Origin: Anaerolineaceae bacterium | GTDB taxonomy: Bacteria; Chloroflexota; Anaerolineae; Anaerolineales; Anaerolineaceae | NCBI GenBank assembly: GCA_021107195.1 | Contig: JAIOTF010000287.1 | Coordinates: 1 to 12,109 of the forward strand | DNA: 12,109 nt | Direction: 5' to 3' | In this document: piece by piece, positions 6,599 to 12,109 of the stretch | Layout of the letters: each line of letters starts with the position of its first letter | How positions within the stretch are numbered: the first letter of the stretch is position 1 | Notes under the pieces: generated by a model | What the model was told of the DNA's origin: nothing | What the model saw: the letters and a program-made list of their open reading frames with translations, nothing else | Databases searched by the model: none | Position numbers and translations under genes: made by a program

Positions 6599-7357
6599 AT
6601 GGAAGAACGATTGCAGAAAATATTAGCAAGACAAGGATACGGTTCGCGGCGATTTTGTGAATCGATCATCGCCGAAGGCCGGGTTAAGGTAAATGGCAAA
6701 TTAGCAATGTTGGGGATGAAAGCAGACAACCATCGCGACACAATCACTGTCGATGGTATGCAAATCGACAAGACGGAGGTGTACCAGATTTATATTGCCG
6801 TTCATAAGCCTCGCGGTGTTCTGTCGGATCAAGATGCTCTTGAACAGCGCCCCACGGTTAGAGAAATGGTGCCAGTACCTGGACATCTATTTTGTGTAGG
6901 CAGGCTGGACTATGACAGTGAGGGGTTGATCTTGCTGACGAATGATGGAGACTTAGCGAACCATTTGACCCATCCCCGCTACCAGCATGATAAAGAGTAC
7001 AGGGTATTGGTCGTAAAGAAACCGGATGCACAGCAGCTTGCTGCCTGGCGCCGCGGCATTGTATTGGAAGATGGCAGCCGTACACTTCCGGCAAGAGTTT
7101 ATGTTGATGGTGCGTCTGCAAAGGGCGCATGGCTTAAGATCGTCATGCGAGAAGGCAAGAAACGGCAAATCCGTGAAGTTGGGTCACGCATCGGGTTACC
7201 GGTTTCTCGAATCATACGTATGAGAATTTCAACTTTAGAGCTGGGGAAATTAAAATTAGGAGAATGGCGTTTCTTGTCAGACAAGGAAGTTGCTGACTTA
7301 AAGAAGGCCAGTTCGGTGAAGGCCGCACCCCGCAGGTCGTCGAGAAAGCGTTATTAG
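6599..7357 (+). CDS. rluB: RsuA/RluB-family rRNA pseudouridine synthase
   Basis: A 252-residue pseudouridine synthase that isomerises a specific uridine in rRNA. An S4 RNA-binding domain occupies about residues 1-60 (ERLQKILARQGYGSRRFCESII...GRVKVNGKLA). The catalytic domain begins at about 64 (IYIAVHKPRGVLSD). The catalytic Asp is D104 in GRLDYDSEGLILLTNDG (101-117). The RsuA-family block REGKKRQIREVGSRIGLPV (184-202) is intact. The C-terminus is basic (RRSSRKRY), as often seen for rRNA contact. A 23S-acting RluB fits the scpB neighbourhood best; RsuA (16S) is the alternative and cannot be excluded from sequence alone. The ribosome site is weak (GGATAA, about 4 nt before the ATG). The gene ends at a strong bidirectional terminator. 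Confidence 0.9.
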   Translation: MEERLQKILARQGYGSRRFCESIIAEGRVKVNGKLAMLGMKADNHRDTITVDGMQIDKTEVYQIYIAVHKPRGVLSDQDALEQRPTVREMVPVPGHLFCVGRLDYDSEGLILLTNDGDLANHLTHPRYQHDKEYRVLVVKKPDAQQLAAWRRGIVLEDGSRTLPARVYVDGASAKGAWLKIVMREGKKRQIREVGSRIGLPVSRIIRMRISTLELGKLKLGEWRFLSDKEVADLKKASSVKAAPRRSSRKRY

Positions 7358-7372
7358 ATATTTTACAAAAAC

Positions 7373-7416
7373 AACAACAGGCTCAAGGATGATCTCCTTG
7401 AGCCTGTTGTTTTATC
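7373..7416. terminator. Bidirectional intrinsic terminator
   Basis: A perfect 17-bp inverted repeat pairs 7373-7389 with 7395-7411 around the loop TGATC. The plus-strand transcript continues into TTTTAT. On the minus strand the stem is followed by GTTGTTTTTG. It lies between two convergent genes, 15 nt after the rluB stop and 28 nt before the stop of the membrane-protein gene, and would serve both. Confidence 0.93.
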
Positions 7417-7439
7417 CATAGGCGTGTGTGATGCAAATT

Positions 7440-8135
7440 TCAGACGCTCTCTTTTGGCAGGAGCTCTTTTACAGCATTGATAATTTCAGGATCAGCCGGG
7501 CTTTCCTTCGGAAGTCGACGCATGTAGTCTTTGATTTTGTTCAGGGCAAAAGTTGGAGTCGGGGCATTTGCGGCTTCGACCACAACATTTTTTGCCGTAA
7601 AGATCAAGGCCACATTGACTTCCGGTTGCTGATCTGCAGGCAAGTGTTTTTTGAAGAAGCGGGTCATTTTCCCGCGATAATTGATCAAATCCTGGTCGGG
7701 GCGACCCAGCCCGGCTTGTCCGAAGAAGCGCATATACCAGTTCTTGCTTTTTTGCCGCCAGCGATTTTTCTTTTCGTCATAGGTGATGACACCATCCTGG
7801 AAATACGGGATCAAGACCCACACTCCCATTGGACCAACCAGGAGATGCGGCACGGGTGAAGTGTAGGTATACAGGTAGGTTTGCTTTCCCAGGCCCTTCA
7901 GACCTTTGACAACCAATTCATCTTCGCGGGGTGATCTTCCCCAACGATTACCATAATACACTGCGACTTGGGTGCAGATGAAACCAACGATTAACGCACC
8001 AAAGGCGATGATTGTGTTTTCGGGCTTCATTGATAAAACAAAGCCAATGGCAAGCACGCCCAAACCAGCGAGTGTGGTGACCTGTCCAATGCGTGTTTTT
8101 CGTTTGATTATTTTTTGATCGGTAATGATATGCAT
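7440..8135 (-). CDS. Two-helix membrane protein with a degenerate NERD-like domain
   Basis: A 231-residue protein I cannot name. After a basic start (KIIKRKTRIG) it has two membrane helices at about 18-36 and 41-61, with a short turn between. A soluble region of about 170 residues follows, probably cytoplasmic. Residues about 71-120 recall the NERD (nuclease-related) fold: ELVVKGLKGLGK, then a strand, then VPHLLVGPMGVWVLIPYFQDGVITYDE. In NERD proteins the strand after the Gly normally carries a catalytic E/D-x-K. Here it reads VLIPYF, so an active nuclease is unlikely. A later strand, VNVALIFTAKNVVVEA (173-188), and a helical end follow. AAGGAAAG lies 4 nt before the ATG. The gene starts 14 nt after the plsX stop, so the two should be co-transcribed. 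Confidence 0.72.
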   Translation of the reverse strand: MHIITDQKIIKRKTRIGQVTTLAGLGVLAIGFVLSMKPENTIIAFGALIVGFICTQVAVYYGNRWGRSPREDELVVKGLKGLGKQTYLYTYTSPVPHLLVGPMGVWVLIPYFQDGVITYDEKKNRWRQKSKNWYMRFFGQAGLGRPDQDLINYRGKMTRFFKKHLPADQQPEVNVALIFTAKNVVVEAANAPTPTFALNKIKDYMRRLPKESPADPEIINAVKELLPKESV

Positions 8136-8149
8136 GATTCTTTCCTTTT

Positions 8150-9157
8150 TTACGCGTTATCTTCTGTGAGGCGGGTCTGAATTGCAATGCGGATCGCTTC
8201 AAGCAGGTCGGCTTCAACTGCTTCGTGCGCGCGCAACAGGGCGCTGGTCAATGCGCGGGCATCGGAACGGCCGTGACCAACAAAGACGAGACCGTCGATA
8301 CCAAGCAGGGGCGCAGCACCGATATCCGATGGATCCATCATTTGTTTCAAACGTTTGAAGGCAGGTTTGGCCAGCAATGCACCAAGTTTGGTGATTGGTG
8401 AACTCATTAATTGCTCTTTGAGGATATCGATAAGCATTTTTGAAACTGCTTCACTGGATTTCAGCATGACATTGCCGGAAAATCCATCTGTGACGAGCAC
8501 GTCTACTTTGCCCGCAAAGAACTCTTTTGCTTCAACATTGCCGACAAAATTCAGACCGCTGTTTTGCAGGAGAGGAAAAGCGTCTTTGGTAAGTTGGTTG
8601 CCTTTGCCTTCTTCTTCACCATTTGAGAGAAGACCAACGGCGGGGTTTTTTATTCCGAGGGCTTTTTCAGCATAAATACTTCCCATGATGGCGAACTGCT
8701 GCAAGAATTCTGGCCGGCAATCGGCGTTGGCGCCGATATCAAGGACAACCGCAAAACCTGTCTTGAGCGGGAAGGCTACTGTCAGGGCAGGCCTTTGGAC
8801 ACCTTTTATCCGCCCCAGCGTACGTAAGCCATTAAACATGGCTCCGCCGGTATTGCCTGCCGTAACAAATGCTTGTGCTTCGCCGGTTTTGATCAGGTTC
8901 AAACCAACTGCCATTGAATTGAGCGGCTTTTTTCGTGCGGCGGCGACCGGCTTATCGCTCATCTCCAGGACATCCGGGGCGTGGACAATCCGGACTGGCA
9001 GCTGATCTTTATTGATTTGCTCCAGCTTGGTTTTTATTTGTGCTTCGTCACCGACCAGTATGATTTCATCAGTGAGAAGCCGCGCAGCATCCACGGCGGC
9101 CTGGATTTCAGGGTCAGGATAAGTATCGCTTCCCATAGCATCGAGTACGATAGCCAT
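8150..9157 (-). CDS. plsX: Phosphate acyltransferase PlsX
   Basis: A 335-residue PlsX, the peripheral membrane enzyme that turns acyl-ACP and phosphate into acyl-phosphate, the donor for PlsY in phospholipid synthesis. Family blocks appear in order: the start AIVLDAMGSDTYPDPEI, AGNTGGAMFNGLRTLGRI in the first third, DIGANADCRPEFLQQFA, LLSNGEEEGKGN, TDGFSGNVMLKSSE, and IGAAPLLGIDGLVFVGHGRSDARAL near the end. Length is typical. The start is the ATG at 9157, with a near-ideal AAGGAGG 4 nt upstream (plus-strand 9162-9168); an in-frame upstream extension to 9199 is rejected. plsX usually sits with fab genes or rpmF, but here it is followed by an unassigned membrane protein and diverges from a tRNA gene. 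Confidence 0.95.
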   Translation of the reverse strand: MAIVLDAMGSDTYPDPEIQAAVDAARLLTDEIILVGDEAQIKTKLEQINKDQLPVRIVHAPDVLEMSDKPVAAARKKPLNSMAVGLNLIKTGEAQAFVTAGNTGGAMFNGLRTLGRIKGVQRPALTVAFPLKTGFAVVLDIGANADCRPEFLQQFAIMGSIYAEKALGIKNPAVGLLSNGEEEGKGNQLTKDAFPLLQNSGLNFVGNVEAKEFFAGKVDVLVTDGFSGNVMLKSSEAVSKMLIDILKEQLMSSPITKLGALLAKPAFKRLKQMMDPSDIGAAPLLGIDGLVFVGHGRSDARALTSALLRAHEAVEADLLEAIRIAIQTRLTEDNA

Positions 9158-9185
9158 GTTTCCTCCTTGATTGGTCTTGTGAAAA

Positions 9186-9213
9186 ATTTTAAAATCCAAT
9201 GAACACTTGACAA
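9186..9213 (-). promoter_or_regulatory. Promoter of plsX
   Basis: On the minus strand, TTGTCA (9213-9208) and TAAAAT (9191-9186) are separated by 16 nt, each one base off consensus. Transcription would begin near 9179, leaving a leader of about 22 nt with the AAGGAGG ribosome site. The -35 box overlaps the -35 of the divergent tRNA promoter by five of six bases. Confidence 0.65.
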
Positions 9214-9234
9214 TAATTCATAGCAGATTATAAT
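9207..9234 (+). promoter_or_regulatory. Promoter of tRNA-Leu(GAG)
   Basis: Consensus TTGACA (9207-9212) and TATAAT (9229-9234) are separated by 16 nt. The expected start is near 9241, about nine bases before the mature tRNA. It is the strongest promoter match in the window, as fits a stable RNA gene. Confidence 0.88.
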
Positions 9235-9249
9235 TGCCATGTTGAATTT

Positions 9250-9331
9250 GCGCTGGTGCTGGAACTGGCAGACAGGCATGGTTGAGGGCCATGTGCCGAA
9301 AGGCGTGAGGGTTCGATTCCCTCCCAGCGCA
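9250..9331 (+). tRNA. trnL: tRNA-Leu (anticodon GAG)
   Basis: A type II tRNA of 82 nt that reads CUC and CUU. The acceptor stem GCGCTGG pairs perfectly with CCAGCGC (9324-9330), with discriminator A at 9331, as leucine tRNAs require. The D arm holds AACTGGCAGAC with a CTG/CAG stem. The anticodon stem CATGG/CCATG encloses TTGAGGG, placing GAG at 9284-9286. A long variable arm (GCC-GAAA-GGC) follows, then the T arm GAGGG-TTCGATT-CCCTC. The 3' CCA is not encoded (ACAAG follows), so it must be added by nucleotidyltransferase. One oddity is C10-G25 in the D stem in place of the near-universal G10. Confidence 0.96.
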
Positions 9332-9335
9332 CAAG

Positions 9336-9364
9336 ATACCGCTCTTGAGCGGTATTGTTTGTTT
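9336..9364 (+). terminator. Terminator of the tRNA gene
   Basis: An 8-bp perfect stem, ATACCGCT/AGCGGTAT (9336-9343 and 9348-9355), with loop CTTG is followed by TGTTTGTTT. It starts five bases after the tRNA ends. It also lies just beyond the tatD stop on the other strand, but that side has no good T-run. Confidence 0.75.
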
Positions 9365-10169
9365 AAGAGGGCCAACAAAACAAGGCGGCCGCGTTAGTAA
9401 AGGTTTGTGCAAGCACATTTTCAACAGTAGTATTCTTTAGTTCAGCAATCTTTTCAGCAATGTATGTAGTATAGGCTGGTTCGTTGCGTCGTCCTCTGTA
9501 AGGGTGCGGCGCCAAAAACGGTGCATCTGTTTCAATCAGCAGGTTTTTGAGCGGAGCCTGTTTAACCATTTCGTGTTTCACAATTGCTTTGCGGAAGGTT
9601 ACCGGGCCCGAGATGCCAAGATAGAAATGTTTATCAACTGCCTTTTCTGCCCAGATGGACGATTCGTCAAAGGAATGCAGCACACCTGGACGAGCAGCAA
9701 GCGGGGAATTTTTGTAAACGAGGTCTGCTTGCCAGGCTTTCAGAATTGCCCAGGTGTCTTCTATCGCCTGCCGATTGTGAATAACAACCGGCTTGTTGCA
9801 TTCTTTTGCCAAGGCAAGTTGAGCTTTAAATATCCGAATTTGGTGTTCTTTGGGAGCCCGGTCCCGGTAGTAATCCAGACCAATTTCGCCAATAGCGACA
9901 GTTTTTGGGTGCAAGGCAAGTTTTCGCAATTCGTCTGCGGTACCGTTATCCCAGGTAAGAGAGCTGTTGGGATGGACACCGACGGCGGCAAACAGGTTGG
10001 GATGATCCTCTGCCATGGCAACAGCTTGACGGCTTGAATCAAGATCGATGCCTGGGATGAGGATGTGTTTTACACCCTGTTCCCAGGCTCGAGATAATAC
10101 CTGATCCAGGTCTTTGGTAAAGTCCTGGAAATACAGGTGGCAGTGCGTATCCGTTAGACCAGAGATCAT
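9363..10169 (-). CDS. tatD: TatD-family metal-dependent deoxyribonuclease
   Basis: A 268-residue TatD-family hydrolase with a TIM-barrel amidohydrolase fold. The expected metal ligands are all visible: His9 and His11 in TDTHCHL, Glu95 in AIGEIGLDYYRD (92-103), His131 in VVIHNRQA, His165 in GVLHSFDES, and Asp215 in IETDAPFLAPHPYRGRRNEP (212-231). Family members act as DNases in vitro (3'-5' exonuclease or DNA repair). Some relatives have other hydrolytic roles, so the exact substrate is inference. The ATG overlaps the TGA of the upstream phosphohexomutase by four bases (ATGA), so the two genes are translationally coupled although their functions look unrelated. Confidence 0.93.
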   Translation of the reverse strand: MISGLTDTHCHLYFQDFTKDLDQVLSRAWEQGVKHILIPGIDLDSSRQAVAMAEDHPNLFAAVGVHPNSSLTWDNGTADELRKLALHPKTVAIGEIGLDYYRDRAPKEHQIRIFKAQLALAKECNKPVVIHNRQAIEDTWAILKAWQADLVYKNSPLAARPGVLHSFDESSIWAEKAVDKHFYLGISGPVTFRKAIVKHEMVKQAPLKNLLIETDAPFLAPHPYRGRRNEPAYTTYIAEKIAELKNTTVENVLAQTFTNAAALFCWPS

Positions 10170-11587
10170 TCAATCCCGGCGATGCGCAGGCCGTCCTTCA
10201 GGATTGCCTGAACGCAGTCTTCATGCGTCGTTTCACAATAGACGCGAATGATCGGTTCAGTGCCAGAGAAGCGGATCAATAACCAGCCGCCATCTTCCAG
10301 ATTGAATTTGAAGCCATCTGTGGTGTTCAATCCGCTTACCTTCAGGCCGCCGATGGTTTCGGGGTTTGCGGTAAGAATGCCATCGATCCTTTTTTGTTTG
10401 TCGCCGGTAAAGCGGGTATCAATGCGATCGTAGAAATGTGCGCCCACTTTTTCAAACAGGATTTTGAGCAGTTCAGAGGGTTTTTTTCCTGTTCGCACCA
10501 TCAGATCCAGAAAGTAAAGACCGCCAAGGATGCCATCACGCTCAGGTACGTGACCGCGGAATGCGTAGCCTCCTGACTCTTCGCCGCCAATCAAGGCGTC
10601 GGTTTCCATCATCTTCGGAGCAACATATTTGAAGCCTACGCCGGTTTCTACAACGGGGACGTTATAGAGCTTTCCGAGGATATCCAGCATGCTGGTGGTA
10701 GAAAGGGTTTTAACGATCGGACCGCGTTCCTGGCGGACTTCGAGAAAATAATATGCCAGCAGTGCAAACACCTGAAGTTGATTGACAAACATGCCGTTTT
10801 CATCGCCCATGCCACAGCGGTCGGCATCGCCATCCATGATGAGCAGAACATCGGCGTTTTTTTCAACTGTTGTGCGCAGGCCTACGTCAATATTCGGTTG
10901 GATAGGTTCCGGGCGTTTCATCTCGGGGAAAAGAGGGTTGCGGGTGTTGTGAATTTCAATGATTTCGGTTTTGCCTCCGCCGAGGATTTCGGTGAACCAT
11001 CCTGCACCATTGCCCCACATGGGGTCAACGACGATCTTTAATCCGGCGTCGAGAATCGCCTGAATGTCAACCTTCTTCTTTATGCTCTCCATGTAAGCCG
11101 GATTCGGATCAAAGAGTACGATGAGATCTTTTTCAAGGGCTTCCTGGGCTGACATTTTTTTGACTGCCTGGAGGTCGTCAGGAATGAGACTCTCAATACG
11201 TTTGAGATATTTGGGTGGAATAGCTCCACCGTTTTCGTCACGTACTTTGAAACCGTTATCGCCTGGTGGATTATGTGAAGCCGTGATATTGATCCCTCCG
11301 ACCGCTCCTTGTTGTGGTACGGAAAATGAAATCACAGGCGTGGGGGTGGCTCCATCGGTGAGGAAAACACGAAATCCATTTCCAGCCATGACTTCAGCAG
11401 CAGCCATAGCAAAATCCTCGGATGCGAACCGTTTGTCATAGCCAATAACGATCGCCTCGCCTTTTTTATTCTGGTCCAGGTAATAATTTGCAAAACCCTG
11501 GGCGCATCGGCGGACATTATCGAAGGTGTAACCTTCAGCAATTTGAGCCCGCCAGCCATCTGTTCCAAAAACGATCTTATAAGTCAT
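10166..11587 (-). CDS. Phosphoglucomutase/phosphomannomutase (alpha-D-phosphohexomutase)
   Basis: A 473-residue alpha-D-phosphohexomutase that interconverts hexose 1- and 6-phosphates in the cytoplasm through a phosphoserine. All four family sites are present: the phosphoserine loop ITASHNPPGDNGFK with Ser104, the metal loop DGDADR (252-257), the sugar loop GGEESGG (334-340) and the phosphate loop RFSGTEPIIRV (439-449). The start FGTDGWRA (7-14) differs from the FGTDGVRG typical of GlmM. A glucose/mannose mutase is therefore likelier than phosphoglucosamine mutase, though substrate cannot be fixed. The ATG is preceded by a strong GGAGGG ribosome site that lies in a small hairpin. It may supply glucose-1-phosphate or mannose-1-phosphate for surface sugars, such as those handled near 2217-3641, but no operon link exists. 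Confidence 0.94.
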   Translation of the reverse strand: MTYKIVFGTDGWRAQIAEGYTFDNVRRCAQGFANYYLDQNKKGEAIVIGYDKRFASEDFAMAAAEVMAGNGFRVFLTDGATPTPVISFSVPQQGAVGGINITASHNPPGDNGFKVRDENGGAIPPKYLKRIESLIPDDLQAVKKMSAQEALEKDLIVLFDPNPAYMESIKKKVDIQAILDAGLKIVVDPMWGNGAGWFTEILGGGKTEIIEIHNTRNPLFPEMKRPEPIQPNIDVGLRTTVEKNADVLLIMDGDADRCGMGDENGMFVNQLQVFALLAYYFLEVRQERGPIVKTLSTTSMLDILGKLYNVPVVETGVGFKYVAPKMMETDALIGGEESGGYAFRGHVPERDGILGGLYFLDLMVRTGKKPSELLKILFEKVGAHFYDRIDTRFTGDKQKRIDGILTANPETIGGLKVSGLNTTDGFKFNLEDGGWLLIRFSGTEPIIRVYCETTHEDCVQAILKDGLRIAGIE

Positions 11588-11601
11588 ATACCCTCCGGTA
11601 T
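11588..11601 (-). promoter_or_regulatory. Ribosome site held in a hairpin loop before the phosphohexomutase start
   Basis: In the mRNA, ATACC pairs with GGTAT (5 bp) around the tetraloop GGAG, and the stem ends at the base just before the ATG. The Shine-Dalgarno GGAGGG thus has its first four bases in the loop and the last two in the stem. This fixes the start at 11587 and could modulate initiation. Confidence 0.5.
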
Positions 11602-11624
11602 TTCAGGTTAGCTTTGATGAAAAT

Positions 11625-11653
11625 ATTATATCAGGTGATAGAATGGCGGAAAA
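11625..11653 (-). promoter_or_regulatory. Probable promoter of phosphohexomutase-tatD
   Basis: A perfect minus-strand TATAAT lies at 11630-11625, with a weak -35 (TTTTCC, 11653-11648) at 17-nt spacing. The predicted leader is about 30 nt. The weak -35 and the tandem repeat two bases upstream suggest an activator could be needed. Confidence 0.55.
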
Positions 11654-11655
11654 GC

Positions 11656-11679
11656 AGATCATCTATCAGATCATCTATC
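11656..11679. repeat. Perfect 12-bp tandem direct repeat
   Basis: AGATCATCTATC occurs twice with no gap (11656-11667 and 11668-11679). It lies in the divergent spacer, directly upstream of the weak -35 of the phosphohexomutase promoter and about 60 bp from the mnmA -10. Placement and 12-bp period (about one helical turn) fit two regulator sites on one DNA face, but simple slippage duplication is an alternative. Confidence 0.7.
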
Positions 11680-11697
11680 CTCGGGTGATTTTATGAG

Positions 11698-11710
11698 CTG
11701 CATAGTGCAG
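11698..11710. promoter_or_regulatory. Small inverted repeat in the mnmA upstream region
   Basis: CTGCA-TAG-TGCAG is a perfect 5-bp inverted repeat with a 3-bp centre. It lies just upstream of where the mnmA -35 should be. It is short enough to be chance, so it is recorded only as a possible operator half-site pair. Confidence 0.25.
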
Positions 11711-11736
11711 AAATGAATCAGGCACAAAATCTGTCA

Positions 11737-11745
11737 TGCTATAAT
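11737..11745 (+). promoter_or_regulatory. Extended -10 promoter of mnmA
   Basis: TGCTATAAT is a perfect extended -10 (TGnTATAAT). No good -35 is seen at 16-18 nt upstream, as is common for extended -10 promoters. The start would fall near 11752, giving a leader of about 57 nt. Confidence 0.6.
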
Positions 11746-11808
11746 GGCTCAAACAAAAATACTGACTTGTTTGGTTCAGGGATTCTGAATTTTTAGAAGG
11801 ATGGTTTA

Positions 11809-12109
11809 ATGGCAACGGTTGCAGTTGCAATGAGTGGTGGTGTTGATAGTTCTGTCGCGGCTGCTTTGTTACTTGAACAGGGATTCGAAGTCTGCGGGGT
11901 TACACTGCATTTGTGGCAAGAAGGCCAGGAGCAACTTGCCGAATCTGAGACAGTTGAACAAGCTCGAAAAGTGGCCCGGCAATTAGGGATTCCATTTGCT
12001 GTATGTGATGTTAAGGATCGTTTTCGTGCTCAGGTTGTACGGCCTTTTGTGGAAACATATCTGGAAGGAATGACCCCAAGCCCCTGTGTTGGCTGTAATC
12101 GTACTGTGA
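11809..12109 (+). CDS. mnmA: tRNA-uridine 2-sulfurtransferase MnmA, 3' end cut by the window
   Basis: The first 100 codons of MnmA, which thiolates U34 of tRNA-Lys, tRNA-Glu and tRNA-Gln using sulfur from a cysteine desulfurase relay. The N-terminal ATP-pyrophosphatase PP-loop is VAVAMSGGVDSSVAAALLLEQG (residues 4-25). The catalytic region appears as TPSPCVGCNR (89-98), with Cys93 as the expected nucleophile. The linker LHLWQEGQEQLAESETVEQARKVARQLGIPF fits the family and is somewhat short. A ribosome site, AGAAGGA (11795-11801), lies 7 nt before the ATG at 11809. The frame stays open to the last base, so about two-thirds of the protein lies beyond the window. Confidence 0.93.
   Translation, partial: MATVAVAMSGGVDSSVAAALLLEQGFEVCGVTLHLWQEGQEQLAESETVEQARKVARQLGIPFAVCDVKDRFRAQVVRPFVETYLEGMTPSPCVGCNRTV

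Noticed and set aside
7428..7859. A 143-codon plus-strand open frame after the terminator
   Set aside because: It is antisense to the NERD-like gene and has no recognisable motif or promoter.
9034..9378. A 114-codon open frame on the minus strand across the tRNA gene
   Set aside because: Its ALGGNRTLTPFGTWPST segment is simply the antisense of tRNA-Leu, a well-known source of false proteins, and the rest overlaps plsX out of frame.
9504..10037. A 177-codon plus-strand open frame
   Set aside because: It is antisense to tatD, whose metal ligands are all intact; composition is Phe/Cys-rich and unlike a real protein.
1..12109. Search for defence systems, mobile elements, CRISPR or prophage genes
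   Set aside because: No transposase, integrase, spaced direct repeats, toxin-antitoxin pair or restriction motifs were recognised; the BchI-like ATPase alone, without a VWA partner or effector, does not justify a MoxR-type defence call.

Overview
The window (about 12.1 kb, roughly 48-50% G+C by eye) is a dense stretch of bacterial chromosome. I find 14 protein genes, two of them cut by the window edges, and one tRNA gene. I see no insertion sequence, prophage, CRISPR array or rRNA. Protein style (Thr/Pro/Glu-rich stretches after lipoprotein cysteines, a BchI-like AAA+ ATPase next to rsmD, an RsmD with an APPQY motif) and the consensus sigma-70-type promoters suggest a mesophilic, non-phototrophic Chloroflexota such as Anaerolineae. 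That placement is inference, not proof.

Left part (1-5917). A Nudix hydrolase fragment on the plus strand meets the end of a six-gene minus-strand run. In transcription order the run is: a small lipoprotein, a large lipoprotein with DUF348/G5-like and beta-propeller-like parts, a UDP-glucuronate decarboxylase-type SDR, a GtrA-like four-helix membrane protein, a magnesium-chelatase-I-type AAA+ ATPase, and RsmD. The last four are tightly packed (abutting, 33 nt, 1-nt overlap). The first four look like envelope or glycan functions; RsmD is housekeeping.

Middle (5974-7416). scpB (chromosome segregation) and an RsuA/RluB-type pseudouridine synthase lie on the plus strand with a striking palindrome between them. 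A strong bidirectional hairpin terminator then separates them from the next, convergent unit.

Right part (7440-12109). plsX and a two-helix membrane protein with a degenerate NERD-like domain form a minus-strand pair. A tRNA-Leu(GAG) gene diverges from plsX, and the two promoters share one -35 box. Beyond the tRNA a minus-strand pair, phosphohexomutase then tatD, overlaps by 4 nt. The window ends in the start of mnmA (tRNA 2-thiouridylase) on the plus strand. The phosphohexomutase/mnmA spacer holds divergent -10 boxes, a perfect 12-bp tandem repeat and a Shine-Dalgarno presented in a small hairpin loop.

Most of the window is ordinary housekeeping. I do not see a convincing new defence or mobile system. 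The items most worth a second look are the degenerate NERD-like protein behind plsX, the DUF348-G5-propeller lipoprotein in a glycan-type operon, the D-to-A change in the RsmD catalytic motif, and the regulatory DNA at 6548-6575, 9186-9234 and 11588-11745.
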